From: Desulfoluna sp.
GTDB taxonomy: Bacteria; Desulfobacterota; Desulfobacteria; Desulfobacterales; Desulfolunaceae
Direction: 5' to 3'
NCBI RefSeq assembly: GCF_030145185.1
Contig: NZ_JAQYWB010000001.1
Span: 62,001-126,000 of the forward strand
DNA: 64,000 nucleotides
The notes below the pieces were generated by a model. The model saw only the letters and a program-made list of their open reading frames with translations. It made no database searches and was not told the origin of the DNA. The position numbers were made by a program, and so were the translations under genes. This document shows positions 28,383 to 36,376 of the stretch, piece by piece; position 1 is the first letter of the stretch, and each line of letters opens with the position of its first letter.

Positions 28383-29192
28383 ATGGACAGGAAAGACGAC
28401 GGTCGCTTTGTATTCGGAGCCGACGATAAAAATGAACCGGAAGCCTTGGGCGAACAGTCCCGCTCAAGGTTGGATAACCTCAACCTTAAGGTGACGCTCA
28501 TTGCCGTTATCATGCCCTGCCTCATCGGCATCGTGATGATCTTCGGCTATATTGACATGAACCGACGGGTCGCGACCTTCAAAAACACCGGTTCAGAAGA
28601 GGTTCGAACTGCCTCCAAAGAGATGGAACGCATGGTCTCCTCCCTTCAGGTGAAAAATGCCCGGATGGAAAAACTCCTGACCCAGGAGTTCGGGGAGATC
28701 AAGACGCGTTTAAATACCCTGGAGAAAAAGGTCGGCAAGGCCCAGAAGGACATCAACTTCATTGTCGCGACGCGACTCACGAAAAAACAGACCGAAGCCC
28801 ACCTCGGAAAGTTTCAGAGCCAACAGAACAAGAACAACAAGGCCCTGGTCCTGATCCAAGCCGATACCGCGGATGCCATCGACCGCACCCGGGCTCTGGA
28901 GACAAAAAGCACCGCCGATGCAGAGGCCCTGAACAGGCTCAAGAGAGATCTCGCCACGGCCAAAAAAGAGGTGAGTTCTCTGTCCCGATCCATGCCCTCT
29001 CTATCGGAGATTGACAAGCGCATGAAGAAGGAGCGTATCCTGATGCAGGTCCGCATTGACGAAGTCCGTGCCACTCTTGGCATGCGCATCGACAAAATCG
29101 CCGAGGACCGGGACAGCACCACCGTTCCTGTGCCGCCCCCTTCCCTGGCGCCACAGCCGGGAGCCATCAGCGAGCAAAACATCGGAGACTGA
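28383..29192 (+). CDS. Single-span membrane protein with long coiled coil
   Basis: 269 residues of unrecognised family. A polar N-terminus (about 38 residues, cytoplasmic) is followed by one transmembrane helix (LIAVIMPCLIGIVMIFGYID) and a long, charged helical stretch (about 70-245) with heptad-like spacing and no Cys, ending in a Pro-rich tail. This looks like an inner-membrane protein with a large periplasmic coiled coil. It starts six bases after guaA, so it is probably co-transcribed with it, and precedes the kinase-like gene. Confidence 0.75.
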   Translation: MDRKDDGRFVFGADDKNEPEALGEQSRSRLDNLNLKVTLIAVIMPCLIGIVMIFGYIDMNRRVATFKNTGSEEVRTASKEMERMVSSLQVKNARMEKLLTQEFGEIKTRLNTLEKKVGKAQKDINFIVATRLTKKQTEAHLGKFQSQQNKNNKALVLIQADTADAIDRTRALETKSTADAEALNRLKRDLATAKKEVSSLSRSMPSLSEIDKRMKKERILMQVRIDEVRATLGMRIDKIAEDRDSTTVPVPPPSLAPQPGAISEQNIGD

Positions 29193-29224
29193 CCGAAACC
29201 GTCTCTTCATCCCTATGCACATCC

Positions 29225-29251
29225 AAGGGGCCATGCACTGCATGGCCCCTT
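29225..29251 (+). repeat. Perfect 12-bp hairpin before the kinase-like gene
   Basis: AAGGGGCCATGC-ACT-GCATGGCCCCTT is a perfect 12-bp inverted repeat with a 3-base loop, directly upstream of the Shine-Dalgarno of the next gene. There is no T run. It could limit readthrough or protect the upstream mRNA. Confidence 0.7.
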
Positions 29252-29265
29252 GCTGTCAGGAGCCC

Positions 29266-30777
29266 ATGACCGCCTGCGCCGAAGATATCGAACGGCTTTT
29301 TTCCGTATCAAAGGGCTACAACGCCCTCTTTCTGGCTGCCGGAGCCCTGGAGAATGCCTGCGAAGAAACGCCTGAAAGCCTTACAAGACAAGGGGTCCAA
29401 CTGCTTCTCGCCACCCTGGCAGACCCTCAATTTGAGACCCAGCGGACCTCTTTTTTCTTTTACAGTCGCTTCGCCCAAATCCTCACCAGCACAGCCAAAC
29501 AGCTTGGACCGCATCACCCCATTTCCCGCACAGCCCTTCAGGGGCTAAGCTCCCTGGTCGCCCACGCCACCGGAAATCGTCATCTGGCCCTCTGCCATGC
29601 CACGGGTCTTCTTGCGCCACAAACGGCCCCACCACCGCCCCTTCCGGCCAAGACCACCGTCCCGTGCAGCTGTGCCGAGCTTCTAAACCTCGTCGAGTTC
29701 CCGCCCCAGACACTCCCCACCTTCGCTGGACGCAGCCTTCTTTACGCACATCAGGAAAAAATTCTGGTGATCAAATGCGCCCGGCCCGGAGAGGACCCGA
29801 AAGGCCTCGCCTCCGAGTGGCACTGGATGAAAATTCTCGGCAACCGCCTCGCCCGGGAAAGACACATCCCCACGCCCGTGGCTCACCCCCTGCTGCGCAT
29901 GACAGGGCTCCCCGAAGGAGCGGCATCCGAGACAGGCATCGCTTTTCTCACCACAGCCGCTTACTTCACCTACCCCAACGAACCCCTTGCGCCCATAAAC
30001 ACCGATCAGGCGGTCCATGTCATTGGCAACGCCGCCTATCTCTTCGGCCACTTGGCGGCACACGGCATTCTTCACACCGCGCCTGTCCCCCTTTTCCACA
30101 ACCGGGTCCAAACAGACAGGCGAGAAGATGACGGGGTCTACCTCTGGCAAAAAGGGGGGCGTCTCGACCGCTGGCTCGCCTCCTGCCGATACCCCAATTT
30201 CGGACTCTCCGGCCTGCGAGACTTTGAACACATAAAAACGGCCCCCGAGATGAGCACCCACGAATTTTACCGCACCATGGGCAATCAAATTCTAAGCCTG
30301 CTTCTCGTGGCAGGGAGCCATTTCCGCAGCCTTGGAGGCCCCTCTCCTGCCTCAAAAGACGATCACCGTCACCTCTTTGATATCGCAAAGTTAAATGCCA
30401 TGCTGACGGCCATCATGAATAACTACTACAGGGGATACACCGGCAACGGAAAAGACTTCCCCCATGAAGCGGGACGAACAAATCTTGCCGTGCGCATGGT
30501 CGAAGAGATGGGACAAGATACCCATATGGAAGAAGTCTTAAGAACAAGGGACCAGCAGGAGATGGGAGAGAAGGCCTTTCGGCAATTTCTGATCGATCGG
30601 GAGTACACTCAGGAAGAGGCCCAAAAGATGCCCCGGGGAACCGCCGATATCGTGCTCTTCACAGGCCCCCACCTCGGCCACTTCAACGGCAAAATATCCT
30701 GCCCTGAATTAATTGAGTTTACGGCCACCCTTGCATCCATTACAATGGCCAACGGGTTTTTATCCACCCCTCCATAA
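29266..30777 (+). CDS. Protein with kinase-like fold features, possibly SidJ-related pseudokinase
   Basis: 503 residues from the ATG at 29266 (AGGAG three bases upstream); an ATG at 29215 would place the strong hairpin inside the coding region. The N-terminal 130 residues are helical. From about 155 the sequence resembles a protein-kinase N-lobe: KILVIKCARPGED (candidate beta-3 Lys170) and ASEWHWMKIL (candidate alpha-C Glu184). A later HGILHTAPVPLFHNR (about 266-280) sits where a catalytic loop would be, and RDFEHI (Asp319) where a metal-binding Asp would be. The HTAPxPLFHN pattern recalls proteins annotated as SidJ-related pseudokinases; SidJ itself is a glutamylase with a kinase fold. Family assignment is from memory of motifs and unverified. 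Cytosolic, no signal peptide. Confidence 0.5.
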   Translation: MTACAEDIERLFSVSKGYNALFLAAGALENACEETPESLTRQGVQLLLATLADPQFETQRTSFFFYSRFAQILTSTAKQLGPHHPISRTALQGLSSLVAHATGNRHLALCHATGLLAPQTAPPPPLPAKTTVPCSCAELLNLVEFPPQTLPTFAGRSLLYAHQEKILVIKCARPGEDPKGLASEWHWMKILGNRLARERHIPTPVAHPLLRMTGLPEGAASETGIAFLTTAAYFTYPNEPLAPINTDQAVHVIGNAAYLFGHLAAHGILHTAPVPLFHNRVQTDRREDDGVYLWQKGGRLDRWLASCRYPNFGLSGLRDFEHIKTAPEMSTHEFYRTMGNQILSLLLVAGSHFRSLGGPSPASKDDHRHLFDIAKLNAMLTAIMNNYYRGYTGNGKDFPHEAGRTNLAVRMVEEMGQDTHMEEVLRTRDQQEMGEKAFRQFLIDREYTQEEAQKMPRGTADIVLFTGPHLGHFNGKISCPELIEFTATLASITMANGFLSTPP

Positions 30778-30835
30778 CCGGTCGCTGCCACGGCATCGCC
30801 CGGGTTGCACGCATTATGACAAAGGAGTGCCAACG

Positions 30836-31273
30836 TTGGTCATCTACGATGATATCTATCACTGGAAAGGGCCTGCAGGCGGTTGCAAAGAATGTTCAAG
30901 GAATACGCCCCCCAATACGCTGTGGCTCATCACATGCCGACTGCGTATTGTCGACCTGGCCCCTGCAACCCCTGGGGCAATGCCCATGAAACGACATGTG
31001 GTCATGGCCGAAGATATCTCCGAAGGCCCCCGACGACGCATCTGCGCTGAAAGCCTGGGACGCCATATTTTTAGTGAGTTCAACCTTAATATCAAGCGAA
31101 CCCTCTGGATCGAATGCGACCCTTTTCTGAAAGAGACCTTCCATGCGGCTCACTTCACCCCCGCCTATCACGACGGTCAAGAGATCATTTACACCATCGA
31201 CTGGCGCCCCCTTTTCACCGCAGAAAAGACAGCCATGAGACCCCACCTCCAGACCTTTTATAAATCAACATAG
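30836..31273 (+). CDS. Small protein of unknown function
   Basis: 145 residues, not recognised. The start is taken as the TTG at 30836 because AAAGGAG lies 8 bases upstream (30821-30827); the open frame extends farther upstream but into the preceding gene. It contains a CKEC pair and further Cys residues, several Trp and His, no signal peptide and no membrane helix. It sits 58 bases after the kinase-like gene and may be its partner. Confidence 0.6.
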   Translation: MVIYDDIYHWKGPAGGCKECSRNTPPNTLWLITCRLRIVDLAPATPGAMPMKRHVVMAEDISEGPRRRICAESLGRHIFSEFNLNIKRTLWIECDPFLKETFHAAHFTPAYHDGQEIIYTIDWRPLFTAEKTAMRPHLQTFYKST

Positions 31274-31292
31274 CCCACCGGAGGGACGCCTC

Positions 31293-31910
31293 TTATTGCA
31301 TCCCGGCGAGTTGTCGAATGCCATCGGCGATGAACTGAATAGCCAGAGCAGCGAGGATCACGCCGAAAAGGCGCTTGATGATATCGTCACCGGTACCGCC
31401 TAAGCACTTCATGATGGCGCCGGCATAAAGAAAGGCGATGAAGGTGACCGTGTTGATGATGACCACAGCGCCCATCACCGAAACCACCTCAAGGGTACCT
31501 GAGGCCCCGGAGAATAGCAGGATGGTCAGGGTCAGGCAGCCGGGACCGGATAAAAGGGGGATGGACATGGGATAGACGCTGATGTCCGTCAGCCCCTGGA
31601 CCGCCCCGCCGCCCGGTTGGGATTCAGCACCTGTGATCATGTGAAAGGCTGTATAAAAAAGCAGAAACCCGCCCGCCACACGAAGCGCCTCAATGCTGAT
31701 ACCGAGCCGAGAGAGAATGGCCTCCCCGAAAAAACCAAAAGCGAGAATAATGCAGGTGGATACAGCAACCGACTTCACCGCCATGTTCCTGCGATAACTC
31801 TGCCCCTTTCCATTGGTGAGAGCAAAAAAAATAATGGCCGCTCCCAGGGGATCGATAATGACAAAGTAAGACGTCAGGGCATGAAGAAAGGTTTCAACGG
31901 GCATGATCAT
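31293..31910 (-). CDS. MarC-family integral membrane protein
   Basis: 205 residues with six hydrophobic helices. The family motifs are FVIIDPLGAAIIFFALT near the start and SIPLLSGPGCLT in the middle. MarC/YchE/YhgN proteins are inner-membrane proteins of unknown transport role; an earlier link to antibiotic resistance was withdrawn. ATG at 31910 or 31904. Convergent with the preceding small gene (19-base gap). Confidence 0.9.
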   Translation of the reverse strand: MIMPVETFLHALTSYFVIIDPLGAAIIFFALTNGKGQSYRRNMAVKSVAVSTCIILAFGFFGEAILSRLGISIEALRVAGGFLLFYTAFHMITGAESQPGGGAVQGLTDISVYPMSIPLLSGPGCLTLTILLFSGASGTLEVVSVMGAVVIINTVTFIAFLYAGAIMKCLGGTGDDIIKRLFGVILAALAIQFIADGIRQLAGMQ

Positions 31911-32189
31911 TTTTTCCAGAGAAAGATTTTGGTTCAGGGCTCATGATGAATGGACGGTGTAAAAGTGTCACCACCCAAAAAACAGGAGAATCAGACGTGT
32001 CGACTTTTTCTAACGTAGATGCCAGCCAAAAGAAAGAAGATTCCCGGCCACGAATGGTATCTCCGGGATATACGATTTTCCACGGCTTCTGATTCTGGAG
32101 AAGGCCTCCTGTTCACAGGGCTCTGCCGCAAAGAATCCGGTCACGTGAACGTTTTGTGAATACTGAGCGCTGAAGCCCATGGAATAGGG

Positions 32190-32218
32190 TTGACAGGACT
32201 CCACGGGACGACTAAAAA
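32190..32218 (+). promoter_or_regulatory. Sigma-70-type promoter of the DDAH gene
   Basis: TTGACA at 32190-32195, a 17-base spacer, and TAAAAA at 32213-32218. Predicted transcript start is near 32225. Confidence 0.55.
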
Positions 32219-32224
32219 CGGAGA

Positions 32225-32394
32225 GGTAAGTTGTTTACTTATGCGTCCGTACCCACGGGTAGCCGGCATGACGATCCGGGCCCTCTTCACCCGTTGGTTG
32301 CCTGCCGACGGCATCATGTTTTCATGATTGCCGTTTTTTCTGCTGCGCAAGGGATATTTTTACGTTATCGTTGCAAGGAGTTAGTCGTTTCACT
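32225..32394 (+). promoter_or_regulatory. Candidate attenuator/riboswitch leader of the DDAH gene
   Basis: The terminator arm CATGATTGCCGT (32323-32334) can pair either with ACGGCATCATG (32308-32318) to terminate or with the earlier CGGCATGA (32264-32271), which directly follows the hairpin TACCC-AC-GGGTA. Two mutually exclusive pairings are the hallmark of a transcription attenuator. No known riboswitch class fits. Confidence 0.45.
32308..32339 (+). terminator. Intrinsic terminator inside the DDAH leader
   Basis: ACGGCATCATG-TTTT-CATGATTGCCGT, an 11-bp stem with one bulge, followed by six T. It lies between promoter and start codon and so would cut transcription before the gene. Confidence 0.8.
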
Positions 32395-33153
32395 ATGTTT
32401 GAAAAAGCTATCGTTAGAAAACCCTGTAAAAATTTCACCCAAGGCATCACCACGCAATCCTTGGGTGCCGCGAACTATGACGTTATGACAGCGCAGCATA
32501 CCGCTTACACCGAGGCCCTGAAGGACCTTGGGCTGGTGGTGGAGATTCTGGAAGCGGAAGAAGCCTACCCGGACGCGCATTTTGTGGAGGACACCGCCGT
32601 GGTCTTCCCCGAAGCTGCCGTGATTACCAATCCCGGCGCAGAGGCCCGCAAAGGCGAAGAGGTCACCATTGAAAAAGCCCTCGCCGCCCATCGCCCCATC
32701 GAAAAAATCACCGCTCCCGGAACCGTGGACGGGGGTGACATTCTCATGGTGAACCGACATTTTTTCATCGGTGTCTCCGACCGAACCAACGAAGAGGGGG
32801 CCGCCCAGCTCGGCGCCATTGTAAAAAAATATGGGTACACATGGATTCCCGTCCCCGTTGCCGCCGGGCTCCATTTCAAATCCAGTGTCAACTACGTGGG
32901 CAAAAACACCTTGCTCGTCACCGAGACCTTTAAGGATCGCAGCGAGCTCCAAGATTACACCCTCATCGTCTTAGACCCCGAGGAAGAGTATGCCGGCAAC
33001 ACGCTCTTGATCAACAACACGCTGATCATGCCCCAGGGGTATCCCAAAACTCGGGCCAAGCTGGAGGCCCTGGAATTGCCCATTGTCGAACTTGAGACCA
33101 GCGAAACCCGTAAAATGGACGGTGGATTAACCTGCCTTTCACTGCGTTTCTAA
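32395..33153 (+). CDS. Dimethylarginine dimethylaminohydrolase (DDAH) family hydrolase
   Basis: 252 residues, the length of Pseudomonas DDAH (254), in the guanidine-modifying pentein fold. Cys247 in GGLTCLS, His160 in GLHFKSS and Asp112 in VDGGDIL match the family's Cys-His-acid triad, with HFVEDTAVV for substrate binding. DDAH splits methylated arginine into citrulline and methylamines; relatives act on other guanidino compounds. The ATG at 32395 is 14 bases after GCAAGGAG, a long spacing. An amino-acid ABC transporter follows downstream, so uptake and use of an arginine-like compound is plausible. The leader appears to be attenuated. Confidence 0.87.
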   Translation: MFEKAIVRKPCKNFTQGITTQSLGAANYDVMTAQHTAYTEALKDLGLVVEILEAEEAYPDAHFVEDTAVVFPEAAVITNPGAEARKGEEVTIEKALAAHRPIEKITAPGTVDGGDILMVNRHFFIGVSDRTNEEGAAQLGAIVKKYGYTWIPVPVAAGLHFKSSVNYVGKNTLLVTETFKDRSELQDYTLIVLDPEEEYAGNTLLINNTLIMPQGYPKTRAKLEALELPIVELETSETRKMDGGLTCLSLRF

Positions 33154-33183
33154 AATCACCTGACTTTTCGACGTGGAGGACCC

Positions 33184-33348
33184 ATGAACGTCATTAAAAA
33201 CAGATACAAAAGGGAAGCTGTGGAGGTGCACTGCCCAAAGTGCAAGCGCAGCCAGATTATCTATATTCCCGACGAAAAAATGCCGGATTGTCCCGTGTGT
33301 CGAAAAAAAATGATCATCAAAGAGGTCCTTACGGAAGGCAAGTATTGA
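33184..33348 (+). CDS. 54-residue zinc-ribbon protein
   Basis: A short gene read directly: MNVIKNRYKREAVEV then CPKC and, sixteen residues later, CPVC, ending TEGKY. ATG at 33184 with TGGAGGA just upstream. The two CPxC knuckles form a zinc ribbon; role unknown, possibly a small regulatory or adaptor protein. It lies 30 bases after the DDAH gene and 79 bases before the ABC substrate-binding gene, and is probably co-transcribed. Confidence 0.78.
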   Translation: MNVIKNRYKREAVEVHCPKCKRSQIIYIPDEKMPDCPVCRKKMIIKEVLTEGKY

Positions 33349-33427
33349 TAAAGGCCGTGCCTTTAAAAAAGCCACACCGTAATGAATATGTGTTAACGGA
33401 AATAATGAACTGGAGGATTAATCACCG

Positions 33428-34243
33428 ATGAAGCTGAAACAGATGCTCATTGCATCCCTGTGCCTTCTGGCCTTTGCCGCCCAGGGTTTCGCTGACGACA
33501 TTGAACTTGCCAAAAAGTCCACCTTAAACAAAATCCTGGAACGAAAAGAGCTCCGTATTGGCCTTGATCCAGGGTATCAGCCCTTTGAAATGACGAACAA
33601 AAAAGGGAAAGTAGTGGGTTTTGATGTGGACATTGCCAAGGCACTGGCCAAATCCCTGGACGTCAAACTCACCATCGTCAACACGGACTTTGACGGGATC
33701 ATCCCCGCATTGCTGACGGATAAGTTTGATATTATTTTGAGCGGCATCACCATCACCCAGAGCCGAAACACCCAGATCAACTTCCCCGACCCCTACATCG
33801 TTGTGGGTCAGGCCATTATTCTCAACAAACGCCTCAAGGATAAAGTCCACTCCTACAAAGATCTGAACGACCCCAAATACACTGTCGCCTCACGCATCGG
33901 TACCACCGGTGAGATGGCCACCAAACGGTTGATCCCCAAAGCCAAATACAAGTCCTTCGACAAAGAAGCCGACGGCGCCATGGACGTGATCAACGGCCAG
34001 GCCGACGCCTTTGTCTACGATCTCCCCTTCGGTGTCGTTTTCATGGCACAGCACGGGGAAGGCAAAGCGATCCTCCTGGACAAGCCCTTTACCTATGAGC
34101 CCCTTGGGATGGGTATCCGCAAAGGAGATCCAGACTTCCTGAACTTTTTGAACAACTTCCTCCGCCAGATCAAGGCCGACGGTACCTACGACCGCATCTA
34201 CGACAAGTGGATCAAGAGCACCAAGTGGTTTAATAATATCTAA
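33428..34243 (+). CDS. Polar amino-acid ABC transporter substrate-binding protein
   Basis: 271 residues with a signal peptide cleaved after QGFA (about residue 22). The mature protein is a family 3 solute-binding protein: LRIGLDPGYQPFEM, GFDVDIAKALAK, DIILSGITIT, RIGTTGEMA and YDLPFGVVFM. The Arg/Asp pair that holds the alpha-amino/alpha-carboxyl groups of amino acids is present. Ligand identity is not fixed by sequence. Behind CTGGAGGA. A hairpin at 34271-34299 after the gene may hold its mRNA at higher level than the permease. Confidence 0.93.
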   Translation: MKLKQMLIASLCLLAFAAQGFADDIELAKKSTLNKILERKELRIGLDPGYQPFEMTNKKGKVVGFDVDIAKALAKSLDVKLTIVNTDFDGIIPALLTDKFDIILSGITITQSRNTQINFPDPYIVVGQAIILNKRLKDKVHSYKDLNDPKYTVASRIGTTGEMATKRLIPKAKYKSFDKEADGAMDVINGQADAFVYDLPFGVVFMAQHGEGKAILLDKPFTYEPLGMGIRKGDPDFLNFLNNFLRQIKADGTYDRIYDKWIKSTKWFNNI

Positions 34244-34270
34244 AGGGACTGTGACACGCTGAATCTATTT

Positions 34271-34299
34271 TCACCCCGGGAGCCCTGCTGCCGGGGTGA
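34271..34299 (+). terminator. Intra-operon stem-loop after the binding-protein gene
   Basis: TCACCCCGG at 34271-34279 pairs with CCGGGGTGA at 34291-34299, followed by TTTATTGATT. Such hairpins commonly raise the ratio of binding protein to membrane components. Confidence 0.65.
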
Positions 34300-34484
34300 T
34301 TTATTGATTGCGATTAAAGTCCATTACGCTGATATTGAAACTTTTTTACTGCCGTCACTAAGAAGCAAAGAATTCCCTTTATTAATCTAACAAATCAAAG
34401 AAACCCGATTTGTTCAGATGTGATCCACCCCGCCGCCCCGTAAGCAACCAAGCAGAACGCCGGCAGCGGGCAAAGGAGCAGGAC

Positions 34485-35489
34485 ATGTCACTTTACCCGG
34501 GTCTGGATGCACCCCGAAGCAAGGCGTACACAACCATCTGGACAGGCATTTTTTTTGTCACCCTCATTCTCGGCATGACAGGCCTTTACGTGGCCACAAA
34601 GTCGGTGGATTATGTCTGGCGATGGTACCAGGTGCCGGATTATTTTTTTTACCAGGAAGATGTGGAGACTTTAAGCGAAATTGACGGCTTTATCGACCAC
34701 ATTGACACCCAGGGGGAGACCACCCTTGTTACGGTTAAAGGGGAAGGCGAAACCGAGATTTACACGCTTCCCACCGAGAGCCTCCTGGCGGCTGAAGGGG
34801 ACTATATTTATTATGGCGACCCCATCGGTTCTCAAAAAAAATGGCAGACCGGTCTTCTCATTTACGGCCTCTGGATCACCTTAAAAGTCAGTTTTCTCGC
34901 GATTATTCTGGCCCTTTTTATCGGGATCGTCACCGGCCTCATGCGTATCTCGGACAATCCGGCCTTCAAGTGGGCGGCCATTACCTATATCGAACTGATT
35001 CGCGGATCTCCCTTGCTGGTCCAACTGATGATCTGGTATTTTGTCATTGGCACCCTGGTGAACCGACTCCTCATGGACTTAGGGGTCGCAAAGGTCCCCA
35101 CTCTCTGGTTCGGGATCCTTTCCCTGGCCATCTTTACCGGTGCGTATACGGCAGAAATCGTCCGTGCAGGGGTTCAATCCGTCCACGTGGGCCAGATGGA
35201 AGCGGCCCGTTCCCTTGGCATGAGTTACTTCGAGGCCATGCGCAAGGTCATCATGCCCCAGGCCATCAACCGAATTCTTCCGGCCCTGGCCGGGCAGTTC
35301 ATCAGTCTCATCAAGGATTCCTCCCTGTTGGGGGTTATCTCCATACGAGAGCTGACCAAAATAACCCGTGAGGTCGTCACCTCATCCCTGCAACCCTTTG
35401 AGCTCTGGATCGTCTGTGCGGCCCTTTACCTGGTCCTCACCTTCGGTTTCTCCCTGCTTGTCCAAAGACTTGAAACGAGAGCGGTGTAA
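34485..35489 (+). CDS. Amino-acid ABC transporter permease with an inserted extracytoplasmic domain
   Basis: 334 residues from the ATG at 34485 (AAAGGAG six bases upstream). The C-terminal 220 residues are a standard HisMQ-type permease, with the EAA loop [23 protein letters not shown]. Unlike ordinary family members of about 220 residues, a first helix (about 17-37) is followed by an extra charged beta-rich segment of about 75 residues (about 40-115) before the second helix. It probably lies outside the membrane and may contact the binding protein. Partner genes flank it. Confidence 0.93.
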   Translation: MSLYPGLDAPRSKAYTTIWTGIFFVTLILGMTGLYVATKSVDYVWRWYQVPDYFFYQEDVETLSEIDGFIDHIDTQGETTLVTVKGEGETEIYTLPTESLLAAEGDYIYYGDPIGSQKKWQTGLLIYGLWITLKVSFLAIILALFIGIVTGLMRISDNPAFKWAAITYIELIRGSPLLVQLMIWYFVIGTLVNRLLMDLGVAKVPTLWFGILSLAIFTGAYTAEIVRAGVQSVHVGQMEAARSLGMSYFEAMRKVIMPQAINRILPALAGQFISLIKDSSLLGVISIRELTKITREVVTSSLQPFELWIVCAALYLVLTFGFSLLVQRLETRAV

Positions 35490-35491
35490 TC

Positions 35492-36223
35492 ATGATACAT
35501 GCAAAACAGGTTAACAAATTTTTTTACGCTCCCCACAAGATTCACGCCCTCAAAGATGCCTCCCTTGAAGTGGCACCTGGCGAAGTGGTGGTCATTATCG
35601 GTCCCTCTGGCTCTGGAAAGAGTACCTTTCTTCGCTGCCTGAACCGCCTGGAATACGCCGACAGCGGTTCTATCCAAATCGACGGAGACGATGTGCTCGA
35701 CCCAAAGGCCGACATCAACACCATTCGAGCCGAGGCGGGTATGGTCTTTCAATCCTTCAACCTCTTCCCTCACAAAACCGTCTTGGAGAACCTCACCATG
35801 GCGCAGATGAGCGTGAGAAAAAGATCCAAAGCCGAAGCGGAAGACAAAGGGATGATGCTGCTTAAAAAGGTCGGGATTGAAGACAAATCCAATGTCTATC
35901 CCAACCAGTTATCGGGAGGACAGCAGCAGCGTGTGGCCATTGCACGCTCCCTGGCCATGGACCCGAAAGTCATTCTTTTTGATGAACCCACCAGCGCCCT
36001 GGATCCTGAAATGGTGGGTGAAGTTCTGGATGTCATGAAGGCGCTGGCCAAGGAGGGGATGACCATGGTGGTGGTCACCCATGAGATGGGTTTTGCCCGG
36101 GAAGTGGCCGACCGCGTCATCTTCATGGACGACGGATGCGTCATCGAAGAGGGCACCCCGATAGAATTTTTCAAAAACCCGAAAAATGACCGCACCCGGA
36201 CCTTTCTGGACCAGATTCTCTAA
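35492..36223 (+). CDS. Amino-acid ABC transporter ATP-binding protein
   Basis: 243 residues of the GlnQ/HisP type: Walker [11 protein letters not shown]-loop [13 protein letters not shown], signature [12 protein letters not shown], Walker [13 protein letters not shown] and switch His in VVTHEM. Starts two bases after the permease gene. It energises uptake together with the preceding two products. A strong terminator follows. Confidence 0.97.
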   Translation: MIHAKQVNKFFYAPHKIHALKDASLEVAPGEVVVIIGPSGSGKSTFLRCLNRLEYADSGSIQIDGDDVLDPKADINTIRAEAGMVFQSFNLFPHKTVLENLTMAQMSVRKRSKAEAEDKGMMLLKKVGIEDKSNVYPNQLSGGQQQRVAIARSLAMDPKVILFDEPTSALDPEMVGEVLDVMKALAKEGMTMVVVTHEMGFAREVADRVIFMDDGCVIEEGTPIEFFKNPKNDRTRTFLDQIL

Positions 36224-36233
36224 CATAAAAAAA

Positions 36234-36261
36234 GCGAGCCCACGGCGGGCTCGCTTTTTTT
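36234..36261 (+). terminator. Strong terminator of the ABC transporter operon
   Basis: GCGAGCCC-ACGGC-GGGCTCGC followed by seven T and preceded by seven A. Confidence 0.95.
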
Positions 36262-36376
36262 GTTCTCACGAGACCCCACCCTGATGTCATCAAGAAACCC
36301 TGTCCAGCATCGTCACTTTTGAGGTTGTGCCTTCGCCCCCTGTTGATTTAGAATCATTGCAACCGGTACAGCCTCA

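Larger units (their letters stand above)
31911..32394 (+). other. Region upstream of the DDAH gene: promoter and attenuator-like leader
   Basis: No gene is supported. The left part must hold the marC promoter. The right part holds a promoter (32190-32218), a leader with a TACCC-AC-GGGTA hairpin (32250-32261) and a terminator (32308-32339), described separately. Confidence 0.6.

Noticed and set aside
29215..29265. Earlier ATG start for the kinase-like gene
   Set aside because: It has no Shine-Dalgarno and would put the perfect 12-bp hairpin inside the coding sequence.
32196..32265. Guanidine (ykkC or mini-ykkC) riboswitch before the DDAH gene
   Set aside because: CCACGGG occurs twice and AGGGTT/TAAAA/GGAGAG-like pieces are present, but the order, spacing and stems of neither class are met, and the first CCACGGG lies within the promoter spacer.
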